64,000 nucleotides of DNA from Rhodoferax sp. U11-2br (lineage in GTDB: Bacteria > Pseudomonadota > Gammaproteobacteria > Burkholderiales > Burkholderiaceae_C): NCBI RefSeq assembly GCF_018619435.1, contig NZ_JAHFZF010000002.1, forward strand, positions 186,001 to 250,000. Reading direction: 5' to 3'. Position numbers and translations under genes: made by a program. Below are positions 17,748 to 26,775 of this stretch, in pieces (position 1 is the first letter of the stretch; every line of letters starts with the position of its first letter). The notes under the pieces are model-generated. The model was not told where the DNA came from and did not search any database. It was given only the letters and a program-made list of their open reading frames with translations.

Positions 17748-18776
17748 ATGAGCAACTTCTTTGCAGACAACTCTCTGTCGATCGGCCGCACACCGCTGAT
17801 CAAGCTCAACCGGGTGACCGATGGCGCAGGCGCCACCGTGCTGGCCAAGATCGAAGGCCGTAACCCGGCCTACTCGGTCAAATGCCGCATCGGCGCCGCC
17901 CTGGTCTGGGACGCCGAAAAGAAGGGTCTGCTCAGGCCCGGCAAGGAAATTGTGGAACCGACCAGCGGCAACACCGGCATTGCGCTGGCGTTTGTGGCGG
18001 CGGCACGCGGCATCCCGATCACCCTGACCATGCCCGACACCATGAGCATCGAGCGGCGCAAACTGCTGCTGGCCTATGGCGCCAAACTGGTGCTTACCGA
18101 AGGTGCCAAGGGCATGAAGGGGGCGATTGCCAAGGCCGAAGAAATTGCCGCGAGCGACCCCAAATACGTGTTGCTGCAGCAGTTCAAGAACCCGGCCAAC
18201 CCGGCCATCCACGAAGCCACCACCGGCCCGGAGATCTGGGAAGACACCCATGGTCAGATCGACATCCTGGTCTCTGGCGTGGGCACGGGCGGCACCATCA
18301 CCGGCATTTCGCGCTACATCAAAAAAACCCAAGGTAAACCCATCACCTCGGTGGCAGTGGAGCCGACCGCCAGCCCGGTGTTGACACAAGCCCGTGCGGG
18401 TGACGAGATCAAACCCGGCCCGCACAAGATCCAGGGCATTGGTGCTGGTTTTGTGCCCGATGTGCTGGACTTGTCCTTGGTGGATGCCATTGAGCAGGTC
18501 AGCAACGAGGAAGCCGTGTTGTTTGCCCGCCGCCTGGCGCGTGAAGAAGGCATTCTGTCGGGTATCTCTTGTGGTGCCGCAACGGCAGTGGCGGTGCGCT
18601 TGGCCAAGAAGCCCGAGAACGCTGGTAAGACGATTGTGGTTGTTCTGCCTGACTCCGGTGAGCGTTATTTGAGCTCGATCCTGTTTGAGGGGCTGTTTGA
18701 TGCCGCAGGTCTGGCGACAGAAGCCACCGCAGTGTCCGCACCTACAGCACCTAGCCCTGTTGCGGTGGCTGTATGA
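17748..18776 (+). CDS. cysK: Cysteine synthase A (O-acetylserine sulfhydrylase)
   Basis: Makes cysteine from O-acetylserine and sulfide. 342 aa. PLP lysine is K45 in [11 protein letters not shown]; the substrate loop is [10 protein letters not shown] and the cofactor phosphate loop is [10 protein letters not shown]. This is CysK-type, not CysM. The C-terminus has a roughly 25-residue Ala/Thr/Pro-rich tail after the usual end (SILFEGLFD). ATGA overlap with the serine acetyltransferase means the two-step cysteine pathway is co-translated. Confidence 0.93.
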   Translation: MSNFFADNSLSIGRTPLIKLNRVTDGAGATVLAKIEGRNPAYSVKCRIGAALVWDAEKKGLLRPGKEIVEPTSGNTGIALAFVAAARGIPITLTMPDTMSIERRKLLLAYGAKLVLTEGAKGMKGAIAKAEEIAASDPKYVLLQQFKNPANPAIHEATTGPEIWEDTHGQIDILVSGVGTGGTITGISRYIKKTQGKPITSVAVEPTASPVLTQARAGDEIKPGPHKIQGIGAGFVPDVLDLSLVDAIEQVSNEEAVLFARRLAREEGILSGISCGAATAVAVRLAKKPENAGKTIVVVLPDSGERYLSSILFEGLFDAAGLATEATAVSAPTAPSPVAVAV

Positions 18777-19720
18777 GCGTTGTTGCCCTGCGACCAGGCG
18801 AGTTCCGCCCGCCGGTGTTCGAGCTGAAACAGGTCGTCGCAGAGCTGGCCGACGTGCGCCAACGCTGGCGCGCATCACAAAAACGCTCCACCGAGCCTGG
18901 TGGGCGCGAGTTGCCCTCGCGCGATGCACTGGCGCAGATCATTGACGGACTACGCGGCGTGTTGTTTCCGATGCGCCTGGGTCCAGCCGACTTGCGCCAG
19001 GAGAGTGAAGACTTCTTTGTGGGCCACACGCTTGACAGTGTGTTGCACGCGCTGTTGGCGCAGGTGCGGCTGGAACTGCATTACGCGGTGCGGCACCAAC
19101 CGTACCAGGATGCGCTGGGTATGGAGACCGATGCGGTGAAGCTGGTGCAGGATTTTTCACTGGCCTTGCCCAAAATCCGCAGTCTGCTCGACGCCGATGT
19201 GTTGGCCGCTTTTGATGGTGACCCGGCGGCGCGCAGTGTGGACGAGGTGCTGCTGTGTTACCCGGGTATTCTGGCCATGATCCACCACCGGCTGGCGCAT
19301 CAGCTCTACGTGTTGGGGGTGCCGCTGTTGGCGCGTATCGTGGCCGAGCTGGCGCATGCACAAACCGGCATCGACATTCACCCGGGCGCCACGATTGGTT
19401 CGGGCCTGTTCATCGACCACGGCACCGGTGTCGTGATTGGCGAGACGGCGATCCTTGGTGAACGGGTGCGGATTTACCAGGCAGTGACCCTGGGCGCCAA
19501 GAGTTTCCCAACCGATGCGGCCGGCAAACCTATCAAGGGCCAGAACCGCCACCCGATTGTCGAAGACGAAGTCATCATTTACGCGGGCGCCACGGTGTTG
19601 GGCCGCGTCACCATCGGGCGCGGTGCCAGCATTGGCGGCAACGTCTGGGTGACCCATGACGTACCGGCTGGCGCGGTGATCACCCAGGCACGTGCACAAC
19701 ACGAGGCCGTTGGCGGGTAA
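18773..19720 (+). CDS. epsC: Serine O-acetyltransferase (EpsC type)
   Basis: Produces O-acetylserine from serine and acetyl-CoA. 315 aa with the longer N-terminal helical domain of the EpsC class, and left-handed beta-helix hexapeptides from [21 protein letters not shown] onward. The C-terminus ends in [10 protein letters not shown] with no terminal Ile, so the classic SAT-CysK complex, which needs a C-terminal Ile, is not expected. It is a known neighbour of desulfurase encapsulins. Overlaps cysK by 4 nt and abuts the XRE gene (TAAATG). Confidence 0.93.
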   Translation: MSVVALRPGEFRPPVFELKQVVAELADVRQRWRASQKRSTEPGGRELPSRDALAQIIDGLRGVLFPMRLGPADLRQESEDFFVGHTLDSVLHALLAQVRLELHYAVRHQPYQDALGMETDAVKLVQDFSLALPKIRSLLDADVLAAFDGDPAARSVDEVLLCYPGILAMIHHRLAHQLYVLGVPLLARIVAELAHAQTGIDIHPGATIGSGLFIDHGTGVVIGETAILGERVRIYQAVTLGAKSFPTDAAGKPIKGQNRHPIVEDEVIIYAGATVLGRVTIGRGASIGGNVWVTHDVPAGAVITQARAQHEAVGG

Positions 19721-19990
19721 ATGACACAGATCGTCAGCAGTTTTGGCGTTACGGTGCGCCAGCTCCGCGAAGCCCAGGGTTGGTCGCAGGAGGTGCTGGC
19801 CGAGCGTGCCAACCTGAACCGCTCCTACATCGGCGAACTCGAACGCGGCCAGGCCATTCCGTCGCTGCTGACCCTGCAGAAACTGAGTCAGGCCCTGGGC
19901 TTGAGTCTGGCCAATCTGCTGGCCCATACCGAGCGTATCGCCCAGACACACGCCGTCAAAGGCATCGAATTGACGTCTATAGCATGTTGA
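19721..19990 (+). CDS. XRE-family DNA-binding regulator
   Basis: 89 aa, almost entirely an HTH domain: VRQLREAQGWSQEVLAERAN and RSYIGELERGQAIPSLLTL. No sensor domain. The ATG follows the SAT stop directly, so it belongs to the operon. Likely local regulator of the encapsulin/cysteine genes. Confidence 0.88.
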   Translation: MTQIVSSFGVTVRQLREAQGWSQEVLAERANLNRSYIGELERGQAIPSLLTLQKLSQALGLSLANLLAHTERIAQTHAVKGIELTSIAC

Positions 19991-20059
19991 TGGATGGCTG
20001 CAGACTCCCGACACTTTGCCCCATACCCGTTTTTCTTTTTTCACTTCACGGAGTCTTTC

Positions 20060-20989
20060 ATGACCAAAAACCAAGTCCACACCACGCTGGGCGACAATGC
20101 CGCACGGCAGCTGGCCAACGCCACCAAAACCACGGCGCAACTCTCGACCATTTCGCCACGCTGGCTGACGCACTTGCTGCAATGGGTGCCGGTGGAAGCG
20201 GGCATCTTCCGCCTCAACACCGTCAAGGACCCGGAATCGATCAAGGTGACATGCACCGCGCGCCAGACTGAGAATCAGTTGCCGCGCACCTTTGTCAATT
20301 ACGACGAAAAACCACGCGAATTCTTCCTGAACGCGGTCAGCACAATTCTGGACGTGCACACCCGCATTTCCGACCTGTACAGCAGCCCGCACGACCAGAT
20401 CAAGGAACAACTGCGCCTGACCATCGAGACGATCAAAGAAAACCAGGAAAGTGAACTGATCAACAACCCGGATTACGGCCTGCTGTCGCAAGTCACCGAT
20501 GACCAACGCATCTTCCCTTTGAGTGGCGCGCCCACCCCGGACGACCTCGACGAACTGCTGACCAAGGTCTGGAAAGAACCGGCCTTCTTCCTGGCACACC
20601 CGCTGGCGATTGCCGCCTTTGGCCGTGAAGCCACACGCCGTGGCACCCCGCCGCCGACCGTCAGCCTGTTTGGTTCGCAGTTCATCACCTGGCGCGGTAT
20701 TCCGCTGATCCCGTCCAACAAGATTCCAGTGGCCGATGGCAAGAGCAAGATCTTGCTGTTGCGTGTGGGTGACAAGCGCCAGGGTGTGATCGGCCTGTTC
20801 CAGCCGGGTCTGCCAGGTGAACAAAGCCCAGGACTGTCGGTGCGTTTCATGGGCATCAACGATCAGGCGATTTCGAGCTACCTGATTTCCCTGTATTGCT
20901 CGCTGGCCGTGCTGACACCGGACGCGCTGGCGGTGCTGGACGATGTGGAAGTCGGCAAGTACCACGACTACGCCGACACCTACAAATAA
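20060..20989 (+). CDS. Family 2A encapsulin shell protein (SrpI-like)
   Basis: 309 aa HK97-fold shell protein. The N-terminal arm LGDNAARQLANATKTTAQLS and SPRWLTHLLQWVPVEAGIFR, plus PREFFLNAVSTILDVHTRISDLY and HPLAIAAFGREATRRGTPPP, are hallmarks of Family 2 encapsulins. No cyclic-nucleotide domain is inserted, so this is 2A rather than 2B. ACGGAG lies 6 nt before the ATG at 20060. The next gene, 9 nt downstream, is a cysteine desulfurase with an extended N-terminus, the known cargo type. Published work on relatives (Synechococcus, Acinetobacter) shows desulfurase loading and, in Acinetobacter, sulfur accumulation inside the shell; the same role here is inference. Confidence 0.93.
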   Translation: MTKNQVHTTLGDNAARQLANATKTTAQLSTISPRWLTHLLQWVPVEAGIFRLNTVKDPESIKVTCTARQTENQLPRTFVNYDEKPREFFLNAVSTILDVHTRISDLYSSPHDQIKEQLRLTIETIKENQESELINNPDYGLLSQVTDDQRIFPLSGAPTPDDLDELLTKVWKEPAFFLAHPLAIAAFGREATRRGTPPPTVSLFGSQFITWRGIPLIPSNKIPVADGKSKILLLRVGDKRQGVIGLFQPGLPGEQSPGLSVRFMGINDQAISSYLISLYCSLAVLTPDALAVLDDVEVGKYHDYADTYK

Positions 20990-20998
20990 GCGCCCGTC

Positions 20999-22972
20999 AT
21001 GACGACCGCTTTCTCCCCCCCAACAGGGGCCCAGCCAGGCACGGCGCCGCCGTTCGACCCGGCTTTACTGGCCAGCATGGCGTCTGCCCTGTTTGGCGCG
21101 CTGCCAGGTGAGCAGGCCAGGGCGCCGGGCGTGCAGGCGCCGGTGAATCTGGCACCTGCGGGTTCACCCCTGGTGAGCCCGGCCGGTTTCGGCCCCGGTG
21201 TACCAGGGACACCCATTCCACAGGGACAAGTGCCCGGCACCAACCTGGTTCCGGCCTCACCGACACCGGTGCTGTCTCTGGCGCACCGCGCTCCTTCGCT
21301 ATTACCCCATGCCCAGGCGGGCAATGGGCTGCCCGACACCGTGGTCACCCAGCTGCCAGCGTACGAGCCCCGTTTTGGCAGTGGTGTGCTGGGTGTGCGC
21401 GAAGCCTCAGGTGCATCTGCGTCTGAAGCCTCTCGCCATTCGGCAGCGGCCAGCGCGTCGCCGTTTTACTTTGTCAGCGACAGTTTTGGCCATCCGTCAG
21501 CGGGTGGACTGCCAGCCAATGCGCCGGTGGCAGACTACTTTGCCGAGACACCGTCGCTGCCAGCGTCTGCGACAGCACTCAGTAACGCACCCGCAGCAGC
21601 ACCGGCCACCACCCCAACAGCGGCTGGGGTGATCAGCTCTGAGCCCAAATACTATTTTGTGGACTCGGTTGTCTTGCCAAATGGGTATGTCACCCCTGCC
21701 AAACCTGCACCAGGCGCTACTATTCCTGCAGCAGGCTCGGGGCAACATCCCCCGTTTGACGTGAATGCCATCCGGCGCGATTTCCCGATTCTGCAGGAGC
21801 GCGTGAATGGTCGGCAGCTGGTGTGGTTTGACAACGCTGCTACCACTCAGAAACCTCAGTCGGTGATTGATCGTCTGGCGCATTTCTACGCGCATGAGAA
21901 CTCCAACATCCACCGCGCTGCCCACGAACTGGCAGCTCGGGCTACCGATGCTTATGAGAGCGCACGCGAAAAGTTGCGCGCCTTCATCAACGCGCCCGAT
22001 GTGAACGAGGTGATTTTTGTGCGCGGCACCACCGAAGCGATCAACCTGGTGGCCAAGAGCTGGGGCGGGCAACATGTGGGTGAGGGTGACGAGATCATCG
22101 TCAGCCACTTGGAGCACCACGCCAACATCGTGCCGTGGCAGCAACTCGCATCAAGCAAAGGAGCCAAGCTGCGTGTGATCCCGGTGGATGACTCTGGACA
22201 AGTGCTACTTGATGAGTATGCGAAGCTGCTCAACGACCGCACCAAAATCGTGGCGGTCACCCAGGTGTCGAACGCGCTGGGTACGGTGGTACCGGTGAAG
22301 GAGATCGTGGCTTTGGCGCACCGCGCCGGTGCTGTGGCCCTGGTGGATGGCGCCCAATCGGTGTCGCACATGCGGGTGGATGTGCAGGACATTGGTGCTG
22401 ACTTCTTTGTGTTCTCCGGACACAAGGTGTTTGGCCCAACCGGCATTGGTGCGCTGTGGGGCAAACGCTCAGTGCTCGAAAACATGCCACCTTGGCAAGG
22501 TGGTGGCAACATGATCGCCGACGTGACGTTCGAGAAAACCGTGTTCCAGCCGATTCCCAACAAGTTTGAGGCGGGCACCGGCAACATCGCCGACGCCGTG
22601 GGTCTGGGGGCCGCCATTGACTATGTCAACCGGGTCGGCATCGAGAACATCGGTCGTTACGAGCACGAACTACTGGTCTACGGCATGCAACAACTGGGCG
22701 CCATTCCGGGCGTACGCCTGGTTGGCACCGCAGCCGACAAGGCCAGCGTGATGTCGTTTGTGCTGGCGGGCTACAGCACCGCCGAGGTTGGCAAGGCGCT
22801 CAACGAGGAAGGCATCGCAGTACGAACTGGTCACCACTGTGCCCAGCCGATTCTGCGGCGCATGGGGCTGGAGACCACGGTACGGCCCTCTCTGGCGTTC
22901 TACAACACCTTTGACGAGGTGGACCGGCTGGTGGCGGTGGTGCGCCAGCTGGCGGCAGCGCGACCCCACTGA
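20999..22972 (+). CDS. Encapsulin cargo cysteine desulfurase (SufS type) with disordered N-terminal targeting region
   Basis: 657 aa in two parts. Residues about 253-657 are a group II cysteine desulfurase: PLP Lys476 in SGHKVFGPTG, catalytic Cys614 in RTGHHCAQP, and an NSNIHRAAHELA substrate loop. Residues 1-252 are Pro/Ala/Gly/Ser-rich and predicted disordered, opening with a short hydrophobic helix (FDPALLASMASALFGALPG). Three aromatic patches stand out: FYFV at 156-159, DYF at 179-181 and YYFVD at 218-222. This layout matches the cargo-loading extension of desulfurases packed in Family 2A encapsulins. The enzyme releases cysteine sulfur as persulfide, giving alanine. A terminator follows. 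Confidence 0.93.
   Translation: MTTAFSPPTGAQPGTAPPFDPALLASMASALFGALPGEQARAPGVQAPVNLAPAGSPLVSPAGFGPGVPGTPIPQGQVPGTNLVPASPTPVLSLAHRAPSLLPHAQAGNGLPDTVVTQLPAYEPRFGSGVLGVREASGASASEASRHSAAASASPFYFVSDSFGHPSAGGLPANAPVADYFAETPSLPASATALSNAPAAAPATTPTAAGVISSEPKYYFVDSVVLPNGYVTPAKPAPGATIPAAGSGQHPPFDVNAIRRDFPILQERVNGRQLVWFDNAATTQKPQSVIDRLAHFYAHENSNIHRAAHELAARATDAYESAREKLRAFINAPDVNEVIFVRGTTEAINLVAKSWGGQHVGEGDEIIVSHLEHHANIVPWQQLASSKGAKLRVIPVDDSGQVLLDEYAKLLNDRTKIVAVTQVSNALGTVVPVKEIVALAHRAGAVALVDGAQSVSHMRVDVQDIGADFFVFSGHKVFGPTGIGALWGKRSVLENMPPWQGGGNMIADVTFEKTVFQPIPNKFEAGTGNIADAVGLGAAIDYVNRVGIENIGRYEHELLVYGMQQLGAIPGVRLVGTAADKASVMSFVLAGYSTAEVGKALNEEGIAVRTGHHCAQPILRRMGLETTVRPSLAFYNTFDEVDRLVAVVRQLAAARPH
21688..21719 (-). 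repeat. Possible dispersed repeat core inside desulfurase linker
   Basis: Minus strand reads TAGC, 20 nt, GGGTGACA. Spacing fits the family, but the GGGCTAgA half is degraded, so this is only a weak candidate. It encodes part of the linker just before the catalytic domain. Confidence 0.25.
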
Positions 22973-22991
22973 ACCACTGACATCGCGATGG

Positions 22992-23027
22992 GGGGTGCTC
23001 GCACCGGGTGCGGCACCCCTTTTTTTG
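22992..23027 (+). terminator. Rho-independent terminator after the encapsulin operon
   Basis: GGGGTGC and GCACCCC arms around a 14-nt loop, followed by eight T. It ends the rhodanese-to-desulfurase operon. Confidence 0.85.
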
Positions 23028-23031
23028 ACCG

Positions 23032-23550
23032 TCAGTGGTTCATGCCGGGCATGCTGCCCATGTCATGCACCGCAGCTGGCGCCTGATGCATCAGCAGCGT
23101 CGGGTCCAGCATGCCAAAAATCATGGCCACGTGTGCCACCACCAGGAAGATGGCGACAAAGGTAGCATGTAACTTGAGCTTGCCCTCCTCTGTGCGTCCT
23201 TTGCCGATCAGCCCCAGGTCAAGCAAGGCCAGGCCCAGCAGCGGCACGATGCCCGACAGATAAAACCCCACCGCGATGACATCTGCCGCACCACGCCAGC
23301 CACCCGAGGTGGTCAGCGGGATCACGGCGGTGGCGATCAGGTAGACAAACACCCCACAAAAATACACACCGCCCACAATGCTGGCGCTGCGATTGATCTG
23401 GCGCACACCGCCGTGGAATTGGCGAGAGAAAAGGATGTACAGCTCGGTGATGGCCACGGTTTCGGCCAGGATGACCGGGATGGCCATAAAAAGGATCAGG
23501 TTCCAGGGCTGGTTTTGCGCCAGCAACTCCATGTAATGCGTCATAGACAC
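23032..23550 (-). CDS. Four-helix membrane protein with Met/His-rich tail
   Basis: About 172 aa with four or five hydrophobic segments; no function recognised. The C-terminus (MHQAPAAVHDMGSMPGMNH) is rich in Met and His, like copper-binding tails. On the minus strand GGAG is 8 nt from a GTG at 23550 and 14 nt from the ATG at 23544, so the GTG start (MSMTHYMELL) is preferred. It is downstream of a Cys-rich secreted protein on the same strand, and the pair may handle a metal. Confidence 0.75.
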   Translation of the reverse strand: MSMTHYMELLAQNQPWNLILFMAIPVILAETVAITELYILFSRQFHGGVRQINRSASIVGGVYFCGVFVYLIATAVIPLTTSGGWRGAADVIAVGFYLSGIVPLLGLALLDLGLIGKGRTEEGKLKLHATFVAIFLVVAHVAMIFGMLDPTLLMHQAPAAVHDMGSMPGMNH

Positions 23551-23626
23551 GATGAATTCTCCAAATGTGAACGAGTGAAACGACCGCCCTGCAGCATGCA
23601 AGGGGGTCACAGCAAGAACAGGAGAA

Positions 23627-23995
23627 TCAGACGCGAGGGGGTTTGAGTTCGGGCGCGGCAACTTGGCTGGCCATCGGCTCAGCAGTCCAGTTCGGCAGGG
23701 CCATGGCGCTTGAGATCGCCACAACGCAGCTCAGAGGTCTGGCCAAACCCACACACAGGCAGGCACACACCGCACAGCTGGTGCAACTGAAACAGTCGGA
23801 GGTTTCAGTGTTGCAGGGCGCCTGAGCGTCAGCTGAACCAGCCACTGCCTGCAAGTCCGCCACGGGTATCGCAGCCGGGTGGTGTGCCGCCGCAGAAACG
23901 TTGGTTGATGGCATTTGCTCACACGCCCGAGCTGGCGCCGCCACCAGCACAAACAGGGTGACAAAGACAAAGAACAGTCTGGTGCAAAACGACAT
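23627..23995 (-). CDS. Small secreted Cys-rich protein (DUF2946-like)
   Basis: 122 aa with a signal peptide (TRLFFVFVTLFVLVAAPARA) and a cluster of Cys (CNTETSDCFSCTSCAVCACLC) followed by a hydrophobic stretch and a closing PPRV. The Cys cluster and Pro-Pro-Arg end recall DUF2946-type proteins found in copper loci; this is a weak resemblance. It lies 76 nt upstream of the Met/His-tailed membrane protein. Confidence 0.5.
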   Translation of the reverse strand: MSFCTRLFFVFVTLFVLVAAPARACEQMPSTNVSAAAHHPAAIPVADLQAVAGSADAQAPCNTETSDCFSCTSCAVCACLCVGLARPLSCVVAISSAMALPNWTAEPMASQVAAPELKPPRV

Positions 23996-24175
23996 GCGGG
24001 CGGTGTTCAGAAGGAGCGTTCATTGTAGGAGGACGCTGCCAAAGAGCGGCCGACCAGACGTTTGATATGTCGGAATGCAGATAAGCAAATAGAAATTAAG
24101 TCGTTTGTGTTTGAACTGAGCCACACCACAATGCGGCCTTGTTTCGTTCTTAACCTTCATCAAGCACCGCACATC

Positions 24176-24733
24176 ATGGTCCCGATCGTCATCGTCCCTG
24201 GCTGGCAAGACTCGCCACCCGGCCACTGGCAAAGCCTCTGGGCAGCGCAGTTGCCGGGTGCGGTGCGGGTGCAGCAGGACGACTGGCTCACGCCGTCGCG
24301 TGAAGCCTGGGTGGCGTCGATCAGCCGCACCATCCTGGCGCAAGACCGCCCCGTGGTGGTTGCGGCGCACAGCCTGGGCTGCATCGCCATCACCCATTTG
24401 CCGCCTGAGGTGGCTGCCCACATCCAGGGCGCCCTGTTGGTGGCCCCGGCCGACCCCGAGCGTCGTGGTGTGTTGGCCGACTTTGCACCGGTGCCTTACC
24501 AGCGCCTGCCTTACAGCAGCATCATTGTGGCCAGCAACACCGACCCGTTCTGCCCGGTGCGCACCGCTGGTGCTTATGCCCGTGCCTGGGGCAGTGAATT
24601 TGTTCGGCTGCAAAATGCCGGCCACATCAACCTGGACGCGGGCTTTGGCCCCTGGCCACTGGGGCTGGCGCTGCTGCAGTCACTGATCATCGAGGCCGAC
24701 AGCCAGACACCGCCGGTGGCTGTAGCCGCCTGA
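24176..24733 (+). CDS. RBBP9/YdeN-family alpha/beta hydrolase
   Basis: About 185 aa serine hydrolase. Opening IVIVPGWQDSPPGHWQSLW, nucleophile elbow AHSLG, acid in SNTDPFCP, and the His in NAGHINLDAGFGPWP. Substrate unknown. The ATG at 24176 was chosen on homology; no strong ribosome site. It ends 50 nt before sbp and could share its transcript. The preceding 180 nt (23996-24175) hold no gene. Confidence 0.82.
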   Translation: MVPIVIVPGWQDSPPGHWQSLWAAQLPGAVRVQQDDWLTPSREAWVASISRTILAQDRPVVVAAHSLGCIAITHLPPEVAAHIQGALLVAPADPERRGVLADFAPVPYQRLPYSSIIVASNTDPFCPVRTAGAYARAWGSEFVRLQNAGHINLDAGFGPWPLGLALLQSLIIEADSQTPPVAVAA

Positions 24734-24783
24734 TACCTATCGCAAGCCTTTTGACATCACCTCTTTTTCTGCCAAGGATATCC

Positions 24784-25785
24784 ATGAAATTTAAGCAAAA
24801 TATCACTCTAGCCCTTGCCGCCATTGGGCTGACAGCTACAACTTTTGTGTCTGCACAGACCACCTTGTTGAACGCATCCTACGATGTGGCGCGCGAGTTC
24901 TACAAGGACTACAACACCGCTTTTGTCGCCAACTACAAAAAGACCACCGGCAAGGACGTCAAGATCGACCAGTCGCATGGTGGCTCCAGCGCCCAGGCGC
25001 GGGCGGTGAATGACGGGCTTGACGCGGACGTGGTCACCATGAACACCACCACCGACGTGGATTTCCTGGCCAGCAGCGGCATCGTGGCCAAGGACTGGGC
25101 CAAACGTTTCCCGCACAACGCGGCCCCCACCTCCTCAACCATGCTGTTTTTGACACGCAACGGCAACCCCAAAGGCATCAAGGATTGGAACGATCTGGTC
25201 AAACCCGATGTGAAGGTGATTGTGGTCAACCCCAAAACCGGTGGCAACGGCCGCATGGCCTACCTGGCCGCCTGGGGTTATGTGCGCAAAACCGGCGGCA
25301 CCGATGCCCAGGCCTTTGACTTTGTGAGCAAGCTGTTCAAAAACGTACCGGTGCTGGCCAAAGGCGGGCGTGATGCGACCACGATCTTTTTGCAACGCAA
25401 TATTGGTGACGTGTTGATCACCTTCGAGTCAGAAGTGGTGTCAGTGGACCGCGAGTTCGGCGTAGGTAAGGTCGATGCGGTTCACCCCTCGGTCAGCATC
25501 ATTGCTGAGAACCCGGTGGCGGTGGTTGAGCGCACCGTGGCCAAGAAGGGTACGGCTGAGCTGGCCAAGGCCTATCTGGATTACCTGTATTCCGATGAAG
25601 CCCAGGAAATTGCCGCCAAACACGGCATCCGCCCAAGCAACCCCAAGATCCTGGCCAAGTACAGCAGCACCTTCAAGCCGATCCAGCTGTTTGCGGTGAG
25701 TGACTACTTTGGCTCGTTGACCGAAGCGCAAAAAGTGCACTTCAACGACGGCGGCCAGTTCGACAAGCTCTACACCGTCAAGTAA
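24784..25785 (+). CDS. sbp: Periplasmic sulfate-binding protein
   Basis: 333 aa binding protein of the sulfate/thiosulfate ABC importer. AAGGATATCC precedes the ATG. Signal peptide MKFKQNITLALAAIGLTATT.. cleaved after VSA, then LLNASYDVAREFYKDYN, SHGGSSAQARAVNDGLDADV, and NPKTGGNGRMAYLAAW, all typical of Sbp. The signal-peptide codons coincide with a dispersed repeat element. First gene of sbp-cysT-cysW-cysA. Confidence 0.94.
   Translation: MKFKQNITLALAAIGLTATTFVSAQTTLLNASYDVAREFYKDYNTAFVANYKKTTGKDVKIDQSHGGSSAQARAVNDGLDADVVTMNTTTDVDFLASSGIVAKDWAKRFPHNAAPTSSTMLFLTRNGNPKGIKDWNDLVKPDVKVIVVNPKTGGNGRMAYLAAWGYVRKTGGTDAQAFDFVSKLFKNVPVLAKGGRDATTIFLQRNIGDVLITFESEVVSVDREFGVGKVDAVHPSVSIIAENPVAVVERTVAKKGTAELAKAYLDYLYSDEAQEIAAKHGIRPSNPKILAKYSSTFKPIQLFAVSDYFGSLTEAQKVHFNDGGQFDKLYTVK
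24807..24838 (-). repeat. Dispersed 32-bp repeat core, inside the sbp signal peptide
   Basis: Minus strand reads TAGC, 20 nt, GGGCTAGA, continuing GTGATATTTTG, close to the GGCCAATTTTG flank of the intergenic copies. It encodes most of the hydrophobic core of the Sbp signal peptide. Confidence 0.6.
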
Positions 25786-25893
25786 ACCGCCTTTTCTGAT
25801 CTGTGCCACTGGTCAGTCCGCGCAAAGTGCGGTCTGGCCGGGCAAGCCTGGCTTACATGGCGGCGGGCAGGATCAGCATGCACTGGACACTCC

Positions 25894-26775
25894 ATGACCA
25901 CCGCAACCATACCCATCTCGCCCCAAGCGCTGGCCGGACCGGGCAAGCGCTCGGCCAGACGCGTGCTGCCGGGCTTCAACCTGACGCTGGGCTACACGCT
26001 GTTTTACCTGAGCCTGATTGTGCTGATCCCGCTGTCAGCCTTGTTGTTCAAGACTTTCACCCTGACTTGGGCCGAGTTCTGGACCGCAGTGGCCAGCCCG
26101 CGTGTGCTGGCTTCGTACCGGCTGACCTTTGGTGCCTCGTTTCTGGCAGCGCTGTTCAACGTCTTTGCCGGACTGCTGCTGGCCTGGGTGCTGGTGCGTT
26201 ACGACTTTTGGGGCAAAAAGATCATCGATGCGCTGGTGGATCTGCCTTTTGCACTGCCCACGGCCGTGGCGGGCATCTCGCTGACCGCCCTGCTGGCGGG
26301 TAATGGCTGGGTCGGGCAGTACCTGGAGCCACTGGGCATCCAGCTGGCGTTCAACCCCAACGGGGTGGTCATTGCGCTGATTTTTATCAGCCTGCCGTTT
26401 GTGGTGCGCACGGTGCAGCCGGTGCTGGAAGATGCTGAGAAAGAGCTGGAAGAAGCCGCCACTTGCCTCGGTGCCTCACGTTTGCAGACCTTTCGTTATG
26501 TGATTTTTCCGGGCATTGCCCCCGCGTTGTTGACCGGTTTTGCCATGGCCTTTGCGCGTGCGGTGGGTGAATACGGCTCGGTGATTTTTATCGCCGGCAA
26601 CATGCCCATGGTGTCCGAGATCACCCCGCTGATCATCATCGGCAAACTCGAGCAATACGACTACGCCGGTGCCACTGCGGTGGCCACGGTGATGCTGGGT
26701 ATCTCCTTTGTGCTGTTGCTGGTCATCAACGGCCTGCAGAGTTGGCAGCGCCGCCGCGCCGGAGGCAAGACATGA
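25894..26775 (+). CDS. cysT: Sulfate ABC transporter permease CysT
   Basis: 293 aa inner-membrane permease (also called CysU) with six hydrophobic segments. The EAA loop reads [25 protein letters not shown] and the [13 protein letters not shown] stretch is diagnostic. Forms a heterodimer with CysW. The 108-nt gap after sbp has no obvious signal. ATGA overlap with cysW. Confidence 0.94.
   Translation: MTTATIPISPQALAGPGKRSARRVLPGFNLTLGYTLFYLSLIVLIPLSALLFKTFTLTWAEFWTAVASPRVLASYRLTFGASFLAALFNVFAGLLLAWVLVRYDFWGKKIIDALVDLPFALPTAVAGISLTALLAGNGWVGQYLEPLGIQLAFNPNGVVIALIFISLPFVVRTVQPVLEDAEKELEEAATCLGASRLQTFRYVIFPGIAPALLTGFAMAFARAVGEYGSVIFIAGNMPMVSEITPLIIIGKLEQYDYAGATAVATVMLGISFVLLLVINGLQSWQRRRAGGKT

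Noticed and set aside
17721-18929. 402-codon minus-strand frame over cysK
   Set aside because: Opposite-strand shadow of a highly conserved gene.
19157-20965. 602-codon minus-strand frame over epsC, XRE and the encapsulin
   Set aside because: Spans three real genes with clear homology on the plus strand; no recognisable domains.
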